DNA of 64,000 nt from Flavobacteriales bacterium (GCA_018660685.1 JABJJW010000018.1:34187-98186); one strand, 5' to 3'. Numbered from the stretch's first letter, positions 43,769 through 54,616 are shown. The notes: generated by a model from the letters alone, not told the origin. Numbers and translations are program-made.

Positions 43769-45013
43769 CTAAAGACCTAACAGGACCTCTTGCGGATCCT
43801 TTCCACCGAACAGCATCCGGGCAGGATTCTCGAGCATCTCCTTCACTTTGTACAAGAAGCTAACCGACTCTTTGCCATCAATGATTCGGTGGTCATAAGA
43901 CAAAGCCACATACATAATTGGTCTAATCACAACTTGTCCATCAATGGCCACTGGGCGTTGAACAATGTTGTGCATTCCGAGAATTGCGCTTTGGGGAGGA
44001 TTGATAATCGGGGTGCTGAGCATCGACCCAAACACACCGCCATTTGTAATCGTGAATGTGCCGCCAGTCATCTCGTCGATGGTAAGCTTGCCATTTCGAG
44101 CTTTGATGGCAAGATCTTTTATACCAGCCTCAATTTCATTGAGGGACATCCGCTCTGCATTTCGGAGGACAGGAACCATTAAGCCTTTTGGTGAACTAAC
44201 AGCTATACCAACATCAGCATAGTCATGAAAGATGACTTCTTGTCCATCTATGTAAGAATTTACTGCTGGGAATGCATTCAACGATTCTGTGACCGCCTTG
44301 GTGAAGAATGACATAAACCCAAGCCCAACTCCATACTTCTCCTTAAACGCTTCCTTATGCTTCTTGCGCAAGTCCATAATGGCTGACATGTCCACTTCAT
44401 TGAACGTAGTCAGCATTGCCGTTTCATTTTTAACCCCCACAAGTCTCGCGGCAATCTTTCGACGCAGAGAAGACATTTTCTCTCTTGATTCAGTTCGAGA
44501 TCCACCCCATCCGATCATTTCTGATGCGGTTGGGAAACCACCAGCTAAGTATGCCTCGATGTCTCTCTTAAGAATTTTACCTCCATTTCCTGACCCGGCT
44601 ACATTACCTCCGCTAATGCCATTGTCCTGCATCATGGCTTTTGCAACTGGTGAAGCCTTAACATCCTCTGCGACCGTAGCTTGCTCGACTGCCGGAGCAG
44701 TCTTTTCAGCTTTTGGCGCAGCAGCTTCTTCCTTCTTTGGAGATGCCGTTTCAGCCTTCTTTTCAGGCTTCACCGAGGTGTCAATTTTGCAAACCACCTG
44801 ACCAACATTCACCGTGTCGCCTTCTCCGACCAGAAATTCAATTTTTCCAGCAACTTCTGCATTAAGCTCTAACGTTGCTTTGTCGCTATCAATCTCAGCA
44901 ATGGGTTGGTCAAGATCAACGACATCGCCATTTTCCACTAGTAATTGAGCGACCTCAACTTCCGTGATTGACTCACCCGGACTGGGCATTTTCATTTCTA
45001 CAATATCAGCCAT
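43769..45013 (-). CDS. odhB: 2-oxoglutarate dehydrogenase E2 (dihydrolipoyl succinyltransferase)
   Basis: The succinyl-transferring core of the 2-oxoglutarate dehydrogenase complex of the TCA cycle. 414 residues: a lipoyl domain (~1-78) with the lipoylated Lys in [10 protein letters not shown] (K45), an Ala/Glu/Lys-rich linker (~85-115), the peripheral-subunit-binding domain (~120-160, [17 protein letters not shown] and [16 protein letters not shown]) and the catalytic domain with [54 protein letters not shown] and the active-site [13 protein letters not shown]. All elements are present. It lies eight bases downstream of the E1 gene, and the pair forms an operon. E3 is not in this window. Confidence 0.96.
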   Translation of the reverse strand: MADIVEMKMPSPGESITEVEVAQLLVENGDVVDLDQPIAEIDSDKATLELNAEVAGKIEFLVGEGDTVNVGQVVCKIDTSVKPEKKAETASPKKEEAAAPKAEKTAPAVEQATVAEDVKASPVAKAMMQDNGISGGNVAGSGNGGKILKRDIEAYLAGGFPTASEMIGWGGSRTESREKMSSLRRKIAARLVGVKNETAMLTTFNEVDMSAIMDLRKKHKEAFKEKYGVGLGFMSFFTKAVTESLNAFPAVNSYIDGQEVIFHDYADVGIAVSSPKGLMVPVLRNAERMSLNEIEAGIKDLAIKARNGKLTIDEMTGGTFTITNGGVFGSMLSTPIINPPQSAILGMHNIVQRPVAIDGQVVIRPIMYVALSYDHRIIDGKESVSFLYKVKEMLENPARMLFGGKDPQEVLLGL

Positions 45014-45021
45014 GGTGTATG

Positions 45022-47724
45022 CTAAACTTTTTCAAATGCTGTTTCAATAATCTGTTGCTGCCTCTGCTTAAACCGAGCCATTGATCCGCTCGCAGGGCTT
45101 CCACTCTCGTGTCGTCCAATGAACCTAATAGTCCCGTTGGTCCAAGTTCGGTTAAGGTATGACCAAGCACCCATGTTTTCAGGTTCTTCTTGAGCCCAAA
45201 CCAAGTCCTTCACCTCAGGATAGGACTTGATGAGTTTTGCAATTTGCTTTTGGGGCAAAGGATACAATTGTTCGATTCGGACAATAGCCACATCCTTCGT
45301 TTTCCTTTCCTCTCGTCCTTGTAGTAAATCGTAATAAAGTTTTCCTGAGCAGAATACAATTCTCTTTACTCCTTTCTTCGTGAGACCAGAATCATCAATC
45401 ACTTCCTGGAACTTACCAGAAGCGAGATCATCAATTGTCGAAACGCACTTTGGATGTCTCAGAAGACTTTTTGGTGTGAAGACAATCAAAGGTTTTCTGA
45501 AAGGCCATTTAACCTGTCTCCTCAATATGTGGAAGAAGTTTGCTGGCGTCGTGCAATTAGCCACTTGAATATTCTCTTCAGCACATTGCGAAAGAAAGCG
45601 CTCCATTCTCGCACTTGAATGTTCAGCTCCCTGTCCCTCATACCCATGAGGCAAGAGCATGACAAGACCATTCATGCAGGCCCACTTATCTTCTGCTGCT
45701 GAGATGAACTGATCGACAATAATCTGCGCTCCGTTGAAAAAGTCTCCAAATTGAGCTTCCCAGATCACTAAAGAATAAGGATTGGCCATCGCGTAGCCAT
45801 ACTCAAAACCGAGAACTCCGTATTCAGAAAGCAGTGAATTATAGATTGAGAACTCCCCTTGCATTGGAGAAAGGTGCTGCAGCGGTACATATTCATCTTT
45901 GCTGTCTTCCAGCGTGATAACAGCGTGTCGATGTGAGAATGTTCCTCGCTCAACATCTTGGCCGCTCACCCTAACTGGATAGGCTTCTTGGAGTAACGTT
46001 CCATAGGCGAGCAATTCTGCTATAGCCCAATCAATCCGATCTTCGGCGACCATCTTCTTGCGATCATCCATAAGGCGAACCATCTTCTTGAAGAAAGGCA
46101 TGTCTTCTGGCAGCGTGTTGATCTTTCCTGCAATCTCAAGAATTTTGGCTTTGTCAACTCCCGTATCAGGAGAAGCATCAAAATCGTTGGTTTTCGAATG
46201 CTCGAGGCCAGCCCAACTTGCCTGTAGGAAGTTGGAAATATGCGCAATCTCAATTTCTTTAGCTTCCATGAGCCGCTCCTGCAAAAACTGGTTGAAGTCC
46301 TTTTCAATCTGCTTTGCCTCTTCTGATGTTAGAGCTCCCTCACTGATGAGCTTGTCTACGAAAATGTCTCGAGGATTCTTATGCTTGGCTATCGCCTGGT
46401 AAAGTGTTGGCTGAGTAAAGCGTGGCTCATCTCCCTCGTTGTGCCCATACTTTCGATAGCACAGTAGATCGATGAACACGTCCTTATGAAACTTTTGACG
46501 ATACTCAACCGCAATTTCCATCACGCGCACCACGGCTTCTACATCGTCGCCATTCACGTGAAATATGGGCGAAAGGGTCACCTTACCGACATCGGTACAG
46601 TACGTACTTGTTCGTGCATCGAGATAATTAGTGGTAAAGCCAATTTGATTGTTGACTACAATGTGAATCGTCCCTCCGGTTCGATAACCATCAAGTTCAG
46701 CCATTTGAACAACTTCATAGACGATGCCTTGACCAGCGATGGATGCATCCCCGTGAATCAGAATCGGAATAATTTTCGACTCATCCTTCAGGTATGTGTC
46801 AATCTTGGCTCGGACGATTCCTTCGACAACCGGATCAACCGCTTCCAAGTGCGATGGATTGGGAGCCAAGGTCAATTGCAATTTCTTCCCTGTCTCAGCC
46901 AGAAATTCTGAAGAATAGCCCAAGTGATACTTTACGTCACCATCGAATAAATTGTCTTCATATTCTTTTCCTTCAAACTCGCTAAATAAATCCGCGTACG
47001 TTTTCTTAAGAACATTGGCAAGAACATTTAGCCTGCCCCTGTGTGCCATTCCGATAACGATCTCTTCCACTCCGAGTTCTGAACCGTAATTGGACACAAC
47101 ATCCAAAGCCGGAATCAAGGCCTCACCACCTTCAAGAGAGAAGCGCTTCTGACCTACAAATTTTTTATGAAGAAAACTCTCAAACCCAACTGCTTCATTG
47201 AGTTTGCGAAGAATTTTTAGCTTGTTCTCTTTTGAGATATTGGGTTGATTCGGATCAATTTTCTCTTTCAACCAATTAACCTCTTCCACCTTTCGGATGT
47301 ACATAAATTCAGATCCGATACTTCCACAGTAAGTGGCTTTGAGGTGTGAAACAATATCCTTGAGGGGAGCAGGTCCAATGCCAATTTCAACGCCCGCATT
47401 AAATACGGTATCCAAGTCACTGTCTGCCAGATCGTAATGTTCTAGATCTAGCGTGGGTAAGTACTTTCTCCGTTCCCTAACTGGATTGGTTTTAGTAAAT
47501 AGGTGTCCACGAGAACGATAGTCGTTGATCAGATTGATTACCCTAAACTCCTTGAGGGTATCTTCTGATACAGCTGCATCGCCATACGTAGTTTGGAAAA
47601 AATCGAATCCTTCAAAAAACCTCGCCCATCCGTCTTCTACGGACTCTGGATTCTTTTTGTACTGCTTGTACATGTTTTCGACAGCGTTGACATCACCATT
47701 GCCGAGAAATGAAAATTTATCCAT
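45022..47724 (-). CDS. sucA: 2-oxoglutarate dehydrogenase E1
   Basis: The thiamine-diphosphate-dependent decarboxylase of the complex, 900 residues, about the family length. N-terminal region [20 protein letters not shown] (~5) with [11 protein letters not shown], then [65 protein letters not shown] (ThDP region), [51 protein letters not shown], and the C-terminal [15 protein letters not shown] and [17 protein letters not shown]. It produces the succinyl group that is passed to the lipoyl of E2. A -7 box is placed 26 nt before its ATG; a small unknown gene lies upstream on the same strand. Confidence 0.97.
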   Translation of the reverse strand: MDKFSFLGNGDVNAVENMYKQYKKNPESVEDGWARFFEGFDFFQTTYGDAAVSEDTLKEFRVINLINDYRSRGHLFTKTNPVRERRKYLPTLDLEHYDLADSDLDTVFNAGVEIGIGPAPLKDIVSHLKATYCGSIGSEFMYIRKVEEVNWLKEKIDPNQPNISKENKLKILRKLNEAVGFESFLHKKFVGQKRFSLEGGEALIPALDVVSNYGSELGVEEIVIGMAHRGRLNVLANVLKKTYADLFSEFEGKEYEDNLFDGDVKYHLGYSSEFLAETGKKLQLTLAPNPSHLEAVDPVVEGIVRAKIDTYLKDESKIIPILIHGDASIAGQGIVYEVVQMAELDGYRTGGTIHIVVNNQIGFTTNYLDARTSTYCTDVGKVTLSPIFHVNGDDVEAVVRVMEIAVEYRQKFHKDVFIDLLCYRKYGHNEGDEPRFTQPTLYQAIAKHKNPRDIFVDKLISEGALTSEEAKQIEKDFNQFLQERLMEAKEIEIAHISNFLQASWAGLEHSKTNDFDASPDTGVDKAKILEIAGKINTLPEDMPFFKKMVRLMDDRKKMVAEDRIDWAIAELLAYGTLLQEAYPVRVSGQDVERGTFSHRHAVITLEDSKDEYVPLQHLSPMQGEFSIYNSLLSEYGVLGFEYGYAMANPYSLVIWEAQFGDFFNGAQIIVDQFISAAEDKWACMNGLVMLLPHGYEGQGAEHSSARMERFLSQCAEENIQVANCTTPANFFHILRRQVKWPFRKPLIVFTPKSLLRHPKCVSTIDDLASGKFQEVIDDSGLTKKGVKRIVFCSGKLYYDLLQGREERKTKDVAIVRIEQLYPLPQKQIAKLIKSYPEVKDLVWAQEEPENMGAWSYLNRTWTNGTIRFIGRHESGSPASGSMARFKQRQQQIIETAFEKV

Positions 47725-47749
47725 CGAAATGCCCCTTGTGTTGGGAACA

Positions 47750-47757
47750 CAAATCTA
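47750..47757 (-). promoter_or_regulatory. -7 box upstream of sucA
   Basis: TAGATTTG on the minus strand, a perfect TAnnTTTG match, with the sucA ATG 25 bases downstream, so the leader would be ~20 nt. No TTG at a proper distance, so it is an incomplete promoter. Confidence 0.45.
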
Positions 47758-47792
47758 AAACTTTATGCGGCTTTGCCTTCGTTATCTCAATG

Positions 47793-48146
47793 CTAATGCA
47801 TACTTTCATAATGCCTCCTTGTCCAGACTTTTTGGAAACAACGAATCAAAAACATTCTAGCGAGATCTTCCGGCATAAGATTATCAGGATTTAAGAGCTG
47901 AGGAATATCAATGCAATAATTTAAACTATCCCGTGATGCTTTCTTACTTTTCGCCAATTCAATGGCCGAAATCATATCTGTTAGAACACGGCTCATGTCT
48001 GAGCTGTCTAAATTAGGCTCAACATTGCCAGAAAGTCTGAAATCCTTACGCAGTTGGATGCAAGTCATTTCCTTCCAGTCCTCTTTTTTCATTAGCTCTG
48101 CAAAATCCATTGAAACCTTTGAAGGAAATATTCGTTCGATATCCAT
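47793..48146 (-). CDS. Hypothetical protein, 117 residues
   Basis: An unrecognised soluble protein of 117 residues, mostly helical: it has no signal peptide, is rich in Leu, Lys and Asp, and includes MKKEDWKEMTCIQLRKDFRL, a DSSDMSRVLTDMISAIELA helix and a C-terminal basic stretch (FQKVWTRRHYESMH). It is likely real because it begins 12 bases from the divergent oxidoreductase gene, it fills the space to sucA without another candidate, and codon use looks like the neighbours. It could be co-transcribed with sucA, 68 nt away, though a -7 box between them suggests separate expression. No known domain was recognised. Confidence 0.5.
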   Translation of the reverse strand: MDIERIFPSKVSMDFAELMKKEDWKEMTCIQLRKDFRLSGNVEPNLDSSDMSRVLTDMISAIELAKSKKASRDSLNYCIDIPQLLNPDNLMPEDLARMFLIRCFQKVWTRRHYESMH

Positions 48147-48158
48147 AACTAAACCAGC

Positions 48159-49064
48159 ATGGCTAAAGTATTAATCACAGGAGGATCAGGAATGATCGGT
48201 ACCGCTTTAACGAAGCTACTCCTTGATGCTGGTCACCGTGTTTCTCATTTGTCCCGCAACCCTGTCTCAAAGGATGGCTATACAGCCTACAAGTGGGATC
48301 TTGATCAAGATTTTATTGATCTGGAAGCCTTTAAAGGTGTTGACACCATTATTCACCTCGCTGGCTCTGAAATAGTAGATCACAAGTGGACTGAAGAATG
48401 GAAAAAGGTCATCGTTGATAGCCGTGTAAAAACGGCCAATCTCCTACACAAAACGATGTTGGACAACGACCTGCAAATAGAGCAATTCATCTCTGCATCA
48501 GGAATAAGCTATTATGCCATGGATGTTTTTGATGAGCAACTCAATGAAGATTCGCCCGCAGGCAAGACTTTTTTAGCGGATGTCTGTGTGAGCTGGGAGG
48601 CCGCTGCTGATCAGTTCGGAGATTGCGCTTCGAAAGTTGTAAAGCTTCGCATAGGGATGGTTCTTGAGAAAGGGCTTGGAGTACTTCGGACGATTGAACC
48701 AGTTGTAAAAGGGTTTCTTGGAGCTGGACTTGGAACAGGTAAGCAATCCATGAATTGGATTCACATGAATGATGTCTGCCGCATGTTTGAACACACGGTG
48801 AGCGAACGACTAACAGGAGTATATAATGCCGTTGGCCCTGAGTCCGCGGATAATCAAGAGTTCATGCAAACGCTCGCCGATGTGATGAGTAGAGCCATTT
48901 TTCTTCCAAATATCCCGGAGACACTTATCAGCTTAATCTTCGGCCAGAAGGCGGTTCTCGTTTTGGAAGGATCTCCTCTTTCTTCTCATAAAATAGAGGA
49001 AACAGGATTTCACTTTGACTATCCAACTCTCAATACTGCTCTTATGAGTATCTACTCTGACTAG
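48159..49064 (+). CDS. TIGR01777-family NAD(P)-dependent epimerase/oxidoreductase
   Basis: A cytoplasmic extended-SDR Rossmann protein of 301 residues, of the SDR39U1/YfcH group. The nucleotide-binding loop is VLITGGSGMIGTALTKLL (8-13 as GGSGMIG), with HLSRNP, DTIIHLAGSEIVDHKW, VDSRVKTANLL, ISASGISYYA (catalytic Ser/Tyr region), then VVKLRIGMVLEKGLGVL, MNWIHMNDVCRM and GVYNAVGPESADNQEF. The C-terminal DUF1731-like domain (LPNIPETLISLIFGQKAVLV) completes the family pattern. The reaction is unknown for this family. It is divergent from the 117-residue gene with only 12 bases between; its stop shares CTAG with the prenyl synthase gene. Confidence 0.92.
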   Translation: MAKVLITGGSGMIGTALTKLLLDAGHRVSHLSRNPVSKDGYTAYKWDLDQDFIDLEAFKGVDTIIHLAGSEIVDHKWTEEWKKVIVDSRVKTANLLHKTMLDNDLQIEQFISASGISYYAMDVFDEQLNEDSPAGKTFLADVCVSWEAAADQFGDCASKVVKLRIGMVLEKGLGVLRTIEPVVKGFLGAGLGTGKQSMNWIHMNDVCRMFEHTVSERLTGVYNAVGPESADNQEFMQTLADVMSRAIFLPNIPETLISLIFGQKAVLVLEGSPLSSHKIEETGFHFDYPTLNTALMSIYSD

Positions 49065-50038
49065 GTAGTTCTGCCCATGAGAAACTGAACCAGCTCTTTT
49101 AGCAACTCCTTCGTCTTTTCGTCCCCCTCCACATTCTCTAGAAGCAACGTGGACTCTTGACTCATTCGATTGATCTCTTCTTCTGCTTTGTCCTTTATCC
49201 CAAGTCGTTCATAAGAGTTCAATACCTGTTCAATGCGCTTTTCAGGATCGGAATAGTTCATTGCATCGATTATTTCAGTTCTCTCAGAGTCTGTTGAGCA
49301 CAATTCCAGTGCCTTCAGATACAACCATGTGCGCTTGCCCTCCTTAATATCACCTCCTATTTGCTTGCCAAATTCGCTTTGCGCACCGAATGCATCCAGG
49401 TAGTCATCACGAATCTGGAACACAATTCCCATCGATTCTGCAAATTTCTTGATTGAGATTATTTGGTCGTCGTTGGCGCCTCCAACCACTGCTCCGATGC
49501 TAGCAGCCGCACCTAATAAGACAGCCGTTTTTAATCGAATCATTTCCAGGTATTCATCAATCGACACATCTGACCGAGTCGCGAAATCCATATCCAATTG
49601 CTGTCCTTCGCACACTTCCATAGCTGCCTTCGAAAAGATGCTCTGAAGCTGAGGAAGCTTGCTCGATTCTGCTTGGAAGAGCTCCTGATAGGCAAGAATC
49701 ATCATCCCATCTCCGCTCAATAGCGCTACATCTTCATCCCACTTTTTGTGGACAGTTGGAAGGCTTCGGCGTACCTCAGCATCATCCATAATGTCGTCGT
49801 GCACTAAAGTGAAATTGTGGAATATTTCGATTGCCAATGCCTGGTGCATAGCCTTTTTTGGGTCTAAGCCCATGAGTTGTGCTCCCAGAAGAGTGAGTAT
49901 AGGTCGTATTCTCTTTCCACCTAGAGAAAGAGTATACCGGATCGGTTCATAAAGCTTCGTGGGTTCAGCAGGAAAGGACAACTGCGCCAAGCCATTTTCA
50001 ACCGCTTCTCGTAGCTGGTTCAGATGAGAATTCATCAA
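49061..50038 (-). CDS. Polyprenyl synthetase (trans-isoprenyl diphosphate synthase)
   Basis: Condenses isopentenyl diphosphate onto allylic diphosphates. The 325 residues show GGKRIRPIL, the first Asp-rich motif DDIMD (81-85) in [32 protein letters not shown], a second Asp-rich motif in [13 protein letters not shown], and [15 protein letters not shown]. Chain-length clues: Phe at -5 from the first motif and no two-residue insertion inside it, as in archaeal-type GGPP synthases, so C20 is more likely than C15 or long quinone tails (inference). It is the last gene of a set with rmlA and an RND permease, overlapping rmlA by four bases, and it converges with the oxidoreductase gene. Confidence 0.9.
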   Translation of the reverse strand: MMNSHLNQLREAVENGLAQLSFPAEPTKLYEPIRYTLSLGGKRIRPILTLLGAQLMGLDPKKAMHQALAIEIFHNFTLVHDDIMDDAEVRRSLPTVHKKWDEDVALLSGDGMMILAYQELFQAESSKLPQLQSIFSKAAMEVCEGQQLDMDFATRSDVSIDEYLEMIRLKTAVLLGAAASIGAVVGGANDDQIISIKKFAESMGIVFQIRDDYLDAFGAQSEFGKQIGGDIKEGKRTWLYLKALELCSTDSERTEIIDAMNYSDPEKRIEQVLNSYERLGIKDKAEEEINRMSQESTLLLENVEGDEKTKELLKELVQFLMGRTT

Positions 50039-50895
50039 GAAATTATATTCATCAAATACTCGCCATATCCACTTTTGACAAGAGGCTTCGCTAAATCTTC
50101 CAATTGCTGTTTATCAATGAATTTCATGCGATAGGCTACTTCCTCAATACAACCGATTTTCCAACCTTGTCTTTCCTCGATTACTTGAACGAACTGTCCT
50201 GCTTGCATGAGCGAACCAAAAGTTCCTGTATCCAGCCATGCATAGCCCCTGCTCATTACGCGAACCTCTAGTTCATCAAGTTCCAGGTAGCGCTTATTCA
50301 CATCAGTAATCTCGTATTCGCCTCTCGCACTGGGTTCGAGGTTTTCGGCAATTTCAATTACGCGATTGTCGTAGAAATACAGCCCCGGAACCGCATAATT
50401 TGATTTTGGATTGGTAGGTTTTTCTTCCAAAGACATCGCCTTGTTTCGATCATCAAATTCCACGACACCATATCGTTCTGGGTCGTTAACGTGATAGGCA
50501 AATACGATTCCCCCAGTTGGGTTTGCTGCAGATTGAACAAGTCCCTGCAAGTTGTGTCCAAAGAAGATATTATCTCCGAGGATTAAGCAGACAGAATCAT
50601 TTCCAATAAATTCTTTTCCAAGAACAAATGCTTGAGCGAGCCCATTGGGCACTTCCTGAACTTTGTAGCTGAATTTGCATCCTAGACGCGATCCATCGCC
50701 CAGTAACTTTTCAAAATTTGGAGTATCGTCTGGAGTTGAAATAATCAGGATTTCTTTAATCCCAGCCATCATGAGCACCGAAAGCGGATAATAAATCATC
50801 GGCTTGTCATAGACAGGCAGTAACTGCTTACTCATCGCGAGCGTTAGTGGATGGAGTCGCGTACCGGAGCCTCCGGCTAAAATTATTCCTTTCAT
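50035..50895 (-). CDS. rmlA: Glucose-1-phosphate thymidylyltransferase
   Basis: Makes dTDP-glucose from glucose 1-phosphate and dTTP, the first step to dTDP-rhamnose and related surface sugars. The 286 residues contain the nucleotide-binding [55 protein letters not shown] (mid), [53 protein letters not shown], and [20 protein letters not shown]. The length is that of RmlA (~290). Other rml genes are absent; instead it overlaps by four bases at both ends, with an RND permease upstream and a prenyl synthase downstream, so it is carried in an unrelated-looking operon. Confidence 0.96.
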   Translation of the reverse strand: MKGIILAGGSGTRLHPLTLAMSKQLLPVYDKPMIYYPLSVLMMAGIKEILIISTPDDTPNFEKLLGDGSRLGCKFSYKVQEVPNGLAQAFVLGKEFIGNDSVCLILGDNIFFGHNLQGLVQSAANPTGGIVFAYHVNDPERYGVVEFDDRNKAMSLEEKPTNPKSNYAVPGLYFYDNRVIEIAENLEPSARGEYEITDVNKRYLELDELEVRVMSRGYAWLDTGTFGSLMQAGQFVQVIEERQGWKIGCIEEVAYRMKFIDKQQLEDLAKPLVKSGYGEYLMNIIS

Positions 50896-53519
50896 GGCTG
50901 TGGTTCTTCTTCTGATTGCACATTAAAATCTAAATCGTCCAACTCTAGATCCTCTTCTTCATCCAACAACGTAAAATAAGGCTCCTGGAACCATCTGGTG
51001 AGCATTGCTTTCTCCATGGACATTAAGAAAGACGGCAAGAGTATCAGGTTTGCAAACATGGCTACAAGCAAGGTCAACGAAACCAATACCCCTAGTGCTT
51101 GTGTGCCCCCAAAATCTGAAGTGGCGAAGACACTGAAACCGAAGAATAAGATGATGCTAGTATAGACCATGCTCACCCCAGTTTCTTTTAAAGCAAGTCG
51201 AACAGATTCACCAATATCATTGTGCGTGAGTCTTAATTCTTGCCTGTATTTGGCCAAGTAATGAATGGTATCATCAACTGAAATACCGAATGCAATACTG
51301 AACACCAAGAGCGTCGATGGTTTTATGGCGATGCCAAAGTATCCCATCACAGCAGCGGTGAAAAGAAGTGGAATTAAGTTCGTGATCACCGATACGATGA
51401 TCATTCTTAAAGAACTGAATACCGCCGCCATTAGTGCGGCAACAATCACAATCGCAATGGAAAGACTGATGAATAAATTTCGAACCAAGTAATTGGTGCC
51501 CTCAAGAAAGGTTATACTAGGTCCCGTGATTGTTACCCCGATGTAAGCTTCGTCTAAGGATTTCTCTAAGAGCGCCACATGTTCTGCATTCTCGAAGAAT
51601 GGAATCGAATCGAGACTGGTCACTGCACTGGAATCTCCCTCAAGTAAAACTCTTCTAAACGATTTTTTCGCTTTGCTGTTTCGCTTGAGCAAATACCTCG
51701 ACAGAGAATCGACCTCTGCTTCAGCAGCGCTCGTCTTTACGACCCCCAAAATTGAATCTTGTTTTACTCTTTTTGGATTGAAAATGGCATCCACTCTAGG
51801 CTTATAGACTTCAAGGAGGCTGTCCATTTCTTGGGTTTGGATGTCCGCAACTTGAAGGCTTATACGAGCATACTGCTCCGTTGAATCCAAATAGCTATTG
51901 AGCAATCCTTGATCTGCGTCCGCATTGTCGATGTAGTCCTTGAAAAAAGCCTTTTCACGGCTTGTAATGAGGTCGTATCGATCAGGGTTTCCATTGTAAA
52001 ATGCCTGCCGGATGAATTTTAAGGCGTCCACGATTGATATCGCTTTCGAAAAATTAGGATCCTCTCCAAACAGGTCTTGTGTTTCATCTATCGCTTTGAG
52101 AATAGACGTCTTGCTAATTTGCTTGGGTTTCTTCGAGTCTATTTCAATTTCGAAAGGCACGACCCCGCCAAAGTTCTTTTCAAACCAGAATAAATCCTCG
52201 ACCGTTTTGTGATTACTCGGAAGGTCATCCACGATGTTTCCGGTTGTCTCAATCCTAAAAAGCCCCATGAACGATGTGATGACTACAAGAGAAGTGACTA
52301 TATAGACTGGCGTCCGATGAAAGGAAACGACATGAATGAACCAATTGACAAGGTTGCGAACCCAATTCTTCTCTAAGTGCTCGGTTCTTTTTCCGGTTTG
52401 AACGGGAAGGTAGCTGTACGTTATGGTGATTACCAATATGGACAGGAAGAAGAGGAACATAATGGAGATGAAAGCCACAATTCCGAATTCAACCAAAATG
52501 ATGCTTTCGGTGAAGATGAAGGTCAAAAACCCAGTAGCTGTCGTGACATTTGTCATGAAAGTTGCGCTTCCAATTCTCGAGACAACGCGGACTAAAGCTT
52601 TGGCTTTGTTGCCATGAATGTTTAGTTCTGAGTGTAGTTTATTGATGAGGTATATGCAATTCGGAATACCAATCACAATTACCAGTGGCGAGATCAAACT
52701 CGTGAGAATGGTAATCTCATAACCCAAAGTGTACAGCGTTCCGAGACCCCAAATCACTCCAAGTCCAACAACCGTTATTGATATAAGAACGGGCTTAAAT
52801 GATTTAAAAAACAGAAGGAGGACGACAATAGTTATGATGATGGTAAGCACAAGGAGAAGCTTGAGTTCTTTCTTGATCAGTGAACTGATGTTATCCCGTA
52901 TGTAAGGCATACCGGAGTAGTACAGCTGAACATCATTGGATGATTCAAAGTCTTCGACTACCGAGATAATGGATTCCATGAACTCCGAACGGTCTTCACT
53001 GTTGAACCGATCATTGTTCATCGAGATCGCCATCAGGCTGAAGTTTGTTTCGGGGTCGTAAAGGAGTCCTTTGTAGAACGGCAGATTTTCGTAGTCCTGC
53101 CTCAATTGTTCTAGTTCCTCTTCGTCTTCGACTGGTCCATTCACCACTGGACTAATCACGAATTTTTTATTGGTGGTGTCTTTGATGATTTCGAAAGCAC
53201 TTCCAACAGAGAGTATCGTGTCAACGCCTTCTATCTCACTCAGCCTTCTTCCAAGACGGTACCATTCATTAAAAAGATCTACATCGTGAAAAAGGTCCTT
53301 TTCGATTCCGATGGCAAAAGCGCTTGACTCTTCTGCAAAGCGCGATTGAAAATCGTTCCATGCCAGTAACGACTCGGATTCATCCGGAAGCATTTTAGGA
53401 AGTACATACGATAATCTAACCCCAGTTGCCTGGTACGCCATAACTCCTGTAAAAACAGCAAGAAAGGCAATAATTAGGAGCCTATATCGTATGATTAATC
53501 GGGCGAGCTGAGCCCACAT
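50892..53519 (-). CDS. MMPL/RND-type transporter (SSD-like)
   Basis: An inner-membrane RND-superfamily permease of 875 residues. First helix [20 protein letters not shown] (~14-33), a periplasmic domain (~35-225), a helix bundle (~230-400, with [12 protein letters not shown] and [20 protein letters not shown]), a second periplasmic domain (~425-690) and a second bundle (~695-860, [20 protein letters not shown]) resembling the sterol-sensing/RND GxxxDD element. It ends in an acidic tail ([16 protein letters not shown]). The MMPL half-and-half layout suggests lipid or hopanoid-like export, but the substrate is not shown. Promoter: a full TTG-19-TACTTTTG upstream. It heads the trio with rmlA and the prenyl synthase; overlaps of four bases couple them. 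Confidence 0.92.
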   Translation of the reverse strand: MWAQLARLIIRYRLLIIAFLAVFTGVMAYQATGVRLSYVLPKMLPDESESLLAWNDFQSRFAEESSAFAIGIEKDLFHDVDLFNEWYRLGRRLSEIEGVDTILSVGSAFEIIKDTTNKKFVISPVVNGPVEDEEELEQLRQDYENLPFYKGLLYDPETNFSLMAISMNNDRFNSEDRSEFMESIISVVEDFESSNDVQLYYSGMPYIRDNISSLIKKELKLLLVLTIIITIVVLLLFFKSFKPVLISITVVGLGVIWGLGTLYTLGYEITILTSLISPLVIVIGIPNCIYLINKLHSELNIHGNKAKALVRVVSRIGSATFMTNVTTATGFLTFIFTESIILVEFGIVAFISIMFLFFLSILVITITYSYLPVQTGKRTEHLEKNWVRNLVNWFIHVVSFHRTPVYIVTSLVVITSFMGLFRIETTGNIVDDLPSNHKTVEDLFWFEKNFGGVVPFEIEIDSKKPKQISKTSILKAIDETQDLFGEDPNFSKAISIVDALKFIRQAFYNGNPDRYDLITSREKAFFKDYIDNADADQGLLNSYLDSTEQYARISLQVADIQTQEMDSLLEVYKPRVDAIFNPKRVKQDSILGVVKTSAAEAEVDSLSRYLLKRNSKAKKSFRRVLLEGDSSAVTSLDSIPFFENAEHVALLEKSLDEAYIGVTITGPSITFLEGTNYLVRNLFISLSIAIVIVAALMAAVFSSLRMIIVSVITNLIPLLFTAAVMGYFGIAIKPSTLLVFSIAFGISVDDTIHYLAKYRQELRLTHNDIGESVRLALKETGVSMVYTSIILFFGFSVFATSDFGGTQALGVLVSLTLLVAMFANLILLPSFLMSMEKAMLTRWFQEPYFTLLDEEEDLELDDLDFNVQSEEEPQP

Positions 53520-53541
53520 TTCACGCCAGTTTCGGGGTGTC

Positions 53542-53571
53542 CAAAAGTAAGAGAATAGCCAGCAACGGCAA
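53542..53571 (-). promoter_or_regulatory. Promoter of the RND permease-rmlA-prenyl synthase operon
   Basis: TTG, exactly 19 nt, then TACTTTTG (53542-53549): a textbook Bacteroidota promoter on the minus strand. The ATG at 53519 lies 22 nt past the -7 box. It sits inside the open frame of the opposite gene, which argues for a later start there. Confidence 0.75.
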
Positions 53572-53584
53572 TGCGAATGAACGT

Positions 53585-53592
53585 TATTTTTG
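53585..53592 (+). promoter_or_regulatory. -7 box of the radical SAM gene
   Basis: TATTTTTG, a perfect TAnnTTTG, ends ten bases before ATG 53603. No -33 TTG at the right spacing. It supports 53603 as start and fits a divergent promoter pair with 53542-53571. Confidence 0.4.
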
Positions 53593-53602
53593 GACCGAAC
53601 AG

Positions 53603-54616
53603 ATGCTACAGGATCAACTGAACTTCTTAGGTAAGATGAGCGTTTCCAAGTTTGCTAACATGGGAGTGACACTTGCGAGCTATTATTGGAGTAGATGGAC
53701 GGGAAATCCTGATCACTGGGGCAAACCAATCAGCCTGTCTATTGAACCTACCACAGCTTGTAACCTACGATGTCCGGAATGCCTGAGTGGCTTGCGAAGC
53801 TTCACACGCCCCACAGGGAAGTTGAGCGAAGAATTGCTAGCTAAAGTATTAAGGGACGTCAAGGCCCACTGCACGTATATTAATTTTTATTTCCAAGGCG
53901 AACCATACCTGCACCCTGATTTCTTAGGCTTGATAAAACAGTGCAAGGAGAACGGAATATATTCTGCCACCAGCACGAATGCGCATTTTCTTGATGATCA
54001 AAGGGCCAAGCAAACGGTGGAGTCTGGTCTGGATCGATTGATAATATCGATTGATGGCACTGAACAAGAAACGTACGAGAACTACCGGAAAGAAGGCAAG
54101 CTTGAAAAGGTGTTAGAGGGAACAAAGAATATTCTTAAGTGGAAAAAGGAACTGAACTCAAGGACTCCACATGTCATTTTCCAATTCCTTGCGGTTCGGC
54201 CAAATGAACATCAGATCGACGAGGTTAAGGCTCTAGGAAAACAAATTGGGGTCGATGAAGTGCGGATTAAGACAGCTCAGATTTATGACTTTGAAGACGG
54301 CAACGATCTCATTCCCACCATCGACAAATACTCTAGATACAAACAAGGCAACGACGGAAAATGGAGCATCAAGAACCCCTTAGATGATCACTGTTGGCGG
54401 ATGTGGTCTGGAGCAGTAATTACCTGGGATGGCAAGTTGGTGCCGTGTTGCTTTGACAAAGACGCACAACACACGATGGGTGATCTCAACTCAGAGAATT
54501 TCAATTCGATTTGGCAATCGGAATCGTACAGAGCTTTCCGCGCCAGTATTCTAAGATCGAGAAGTGAAATTGAAATGTGTAAAAACTGTTCAGAAGGAAC
54601 AACGGTTTGGAATTAG
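53603..54616 (+). CDS. Radical SAM protein with SPASM domain
   Basis: A cytoplasmic iron-sulfur enzyme. The radical SAM cluster motif CNLRCPEC lies ~30-40 residues after HWGKPISLSIEPTTA, the NFYFQGEPYLHPDFL element and STNAHFLDD follow, and the C-terminal SPASM domain (VPCCFDKDAQHTMGDLN ... CKNCSEG) would hold an extra cluster. The frame is open from GTG 53537, but the promoter of the divergent permease and a -7 box (53585-53592) are in that stretch. ATG 53603 gives 337 residues and a likely N-terminus (MLQDQLNFLGKMSV); ATG 53636 is a further option. The reaction is unknown; SPASM enzymes modify peptides or sugars. Stop codons overlap with frr in the tetramer TTAG. Confidence 0.88.
   Translation: MLQDQLNFLGKMSVSKFANMGVTLASYYWSRWTGNPDHWGKPISLSIEPTTACNLRCPECLSGLRSFTRPTGKLSEELLAKVLRDVKAHCTYINFYFQGEPYLHPDFLGLIKQCKENGIYSATSTNAHFLDDQRAKQTVESGLDRLIISIDGTEQETYENYRKEGKLEKVLEGTKNILKWKKELNSRTPHVIFQFLAVRPNEHQIDEVKALGKQIGVDEVRIKTAQIYDFEDGNDLIPTIDKYSRYKQGNDGKWSIKNPLDDHCWRMWSGAVITWDGKLVPCCFDKDAQHTMGDLNSENFNSIWQSESYRAFRASILRSRSEIEMCKNCSEGTTVWN

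Noticed and set aside
44289..44801. A 170-codon open frame opposite odhB
   Set aside because: It is antisense to a fully conserved E2 gene, has no plausible domain and mirrors the Ala/Glu/Lys linker codons.
46486..46911. A 141-codon open frame opposite sucA
   Set aside because: It is antisense to conserved catalytic motifs of 2-oxoglutarate dehydrogenase E1, so it is a shadow frame.
50035..50895. An O-antigen or rhamnose synthesis cluster around rmlA
   Set aside because: No rmlB, rmlC, rmlD or glycosyltransferase is nearby; the flanking genes are a permease and a prenyl synthase.
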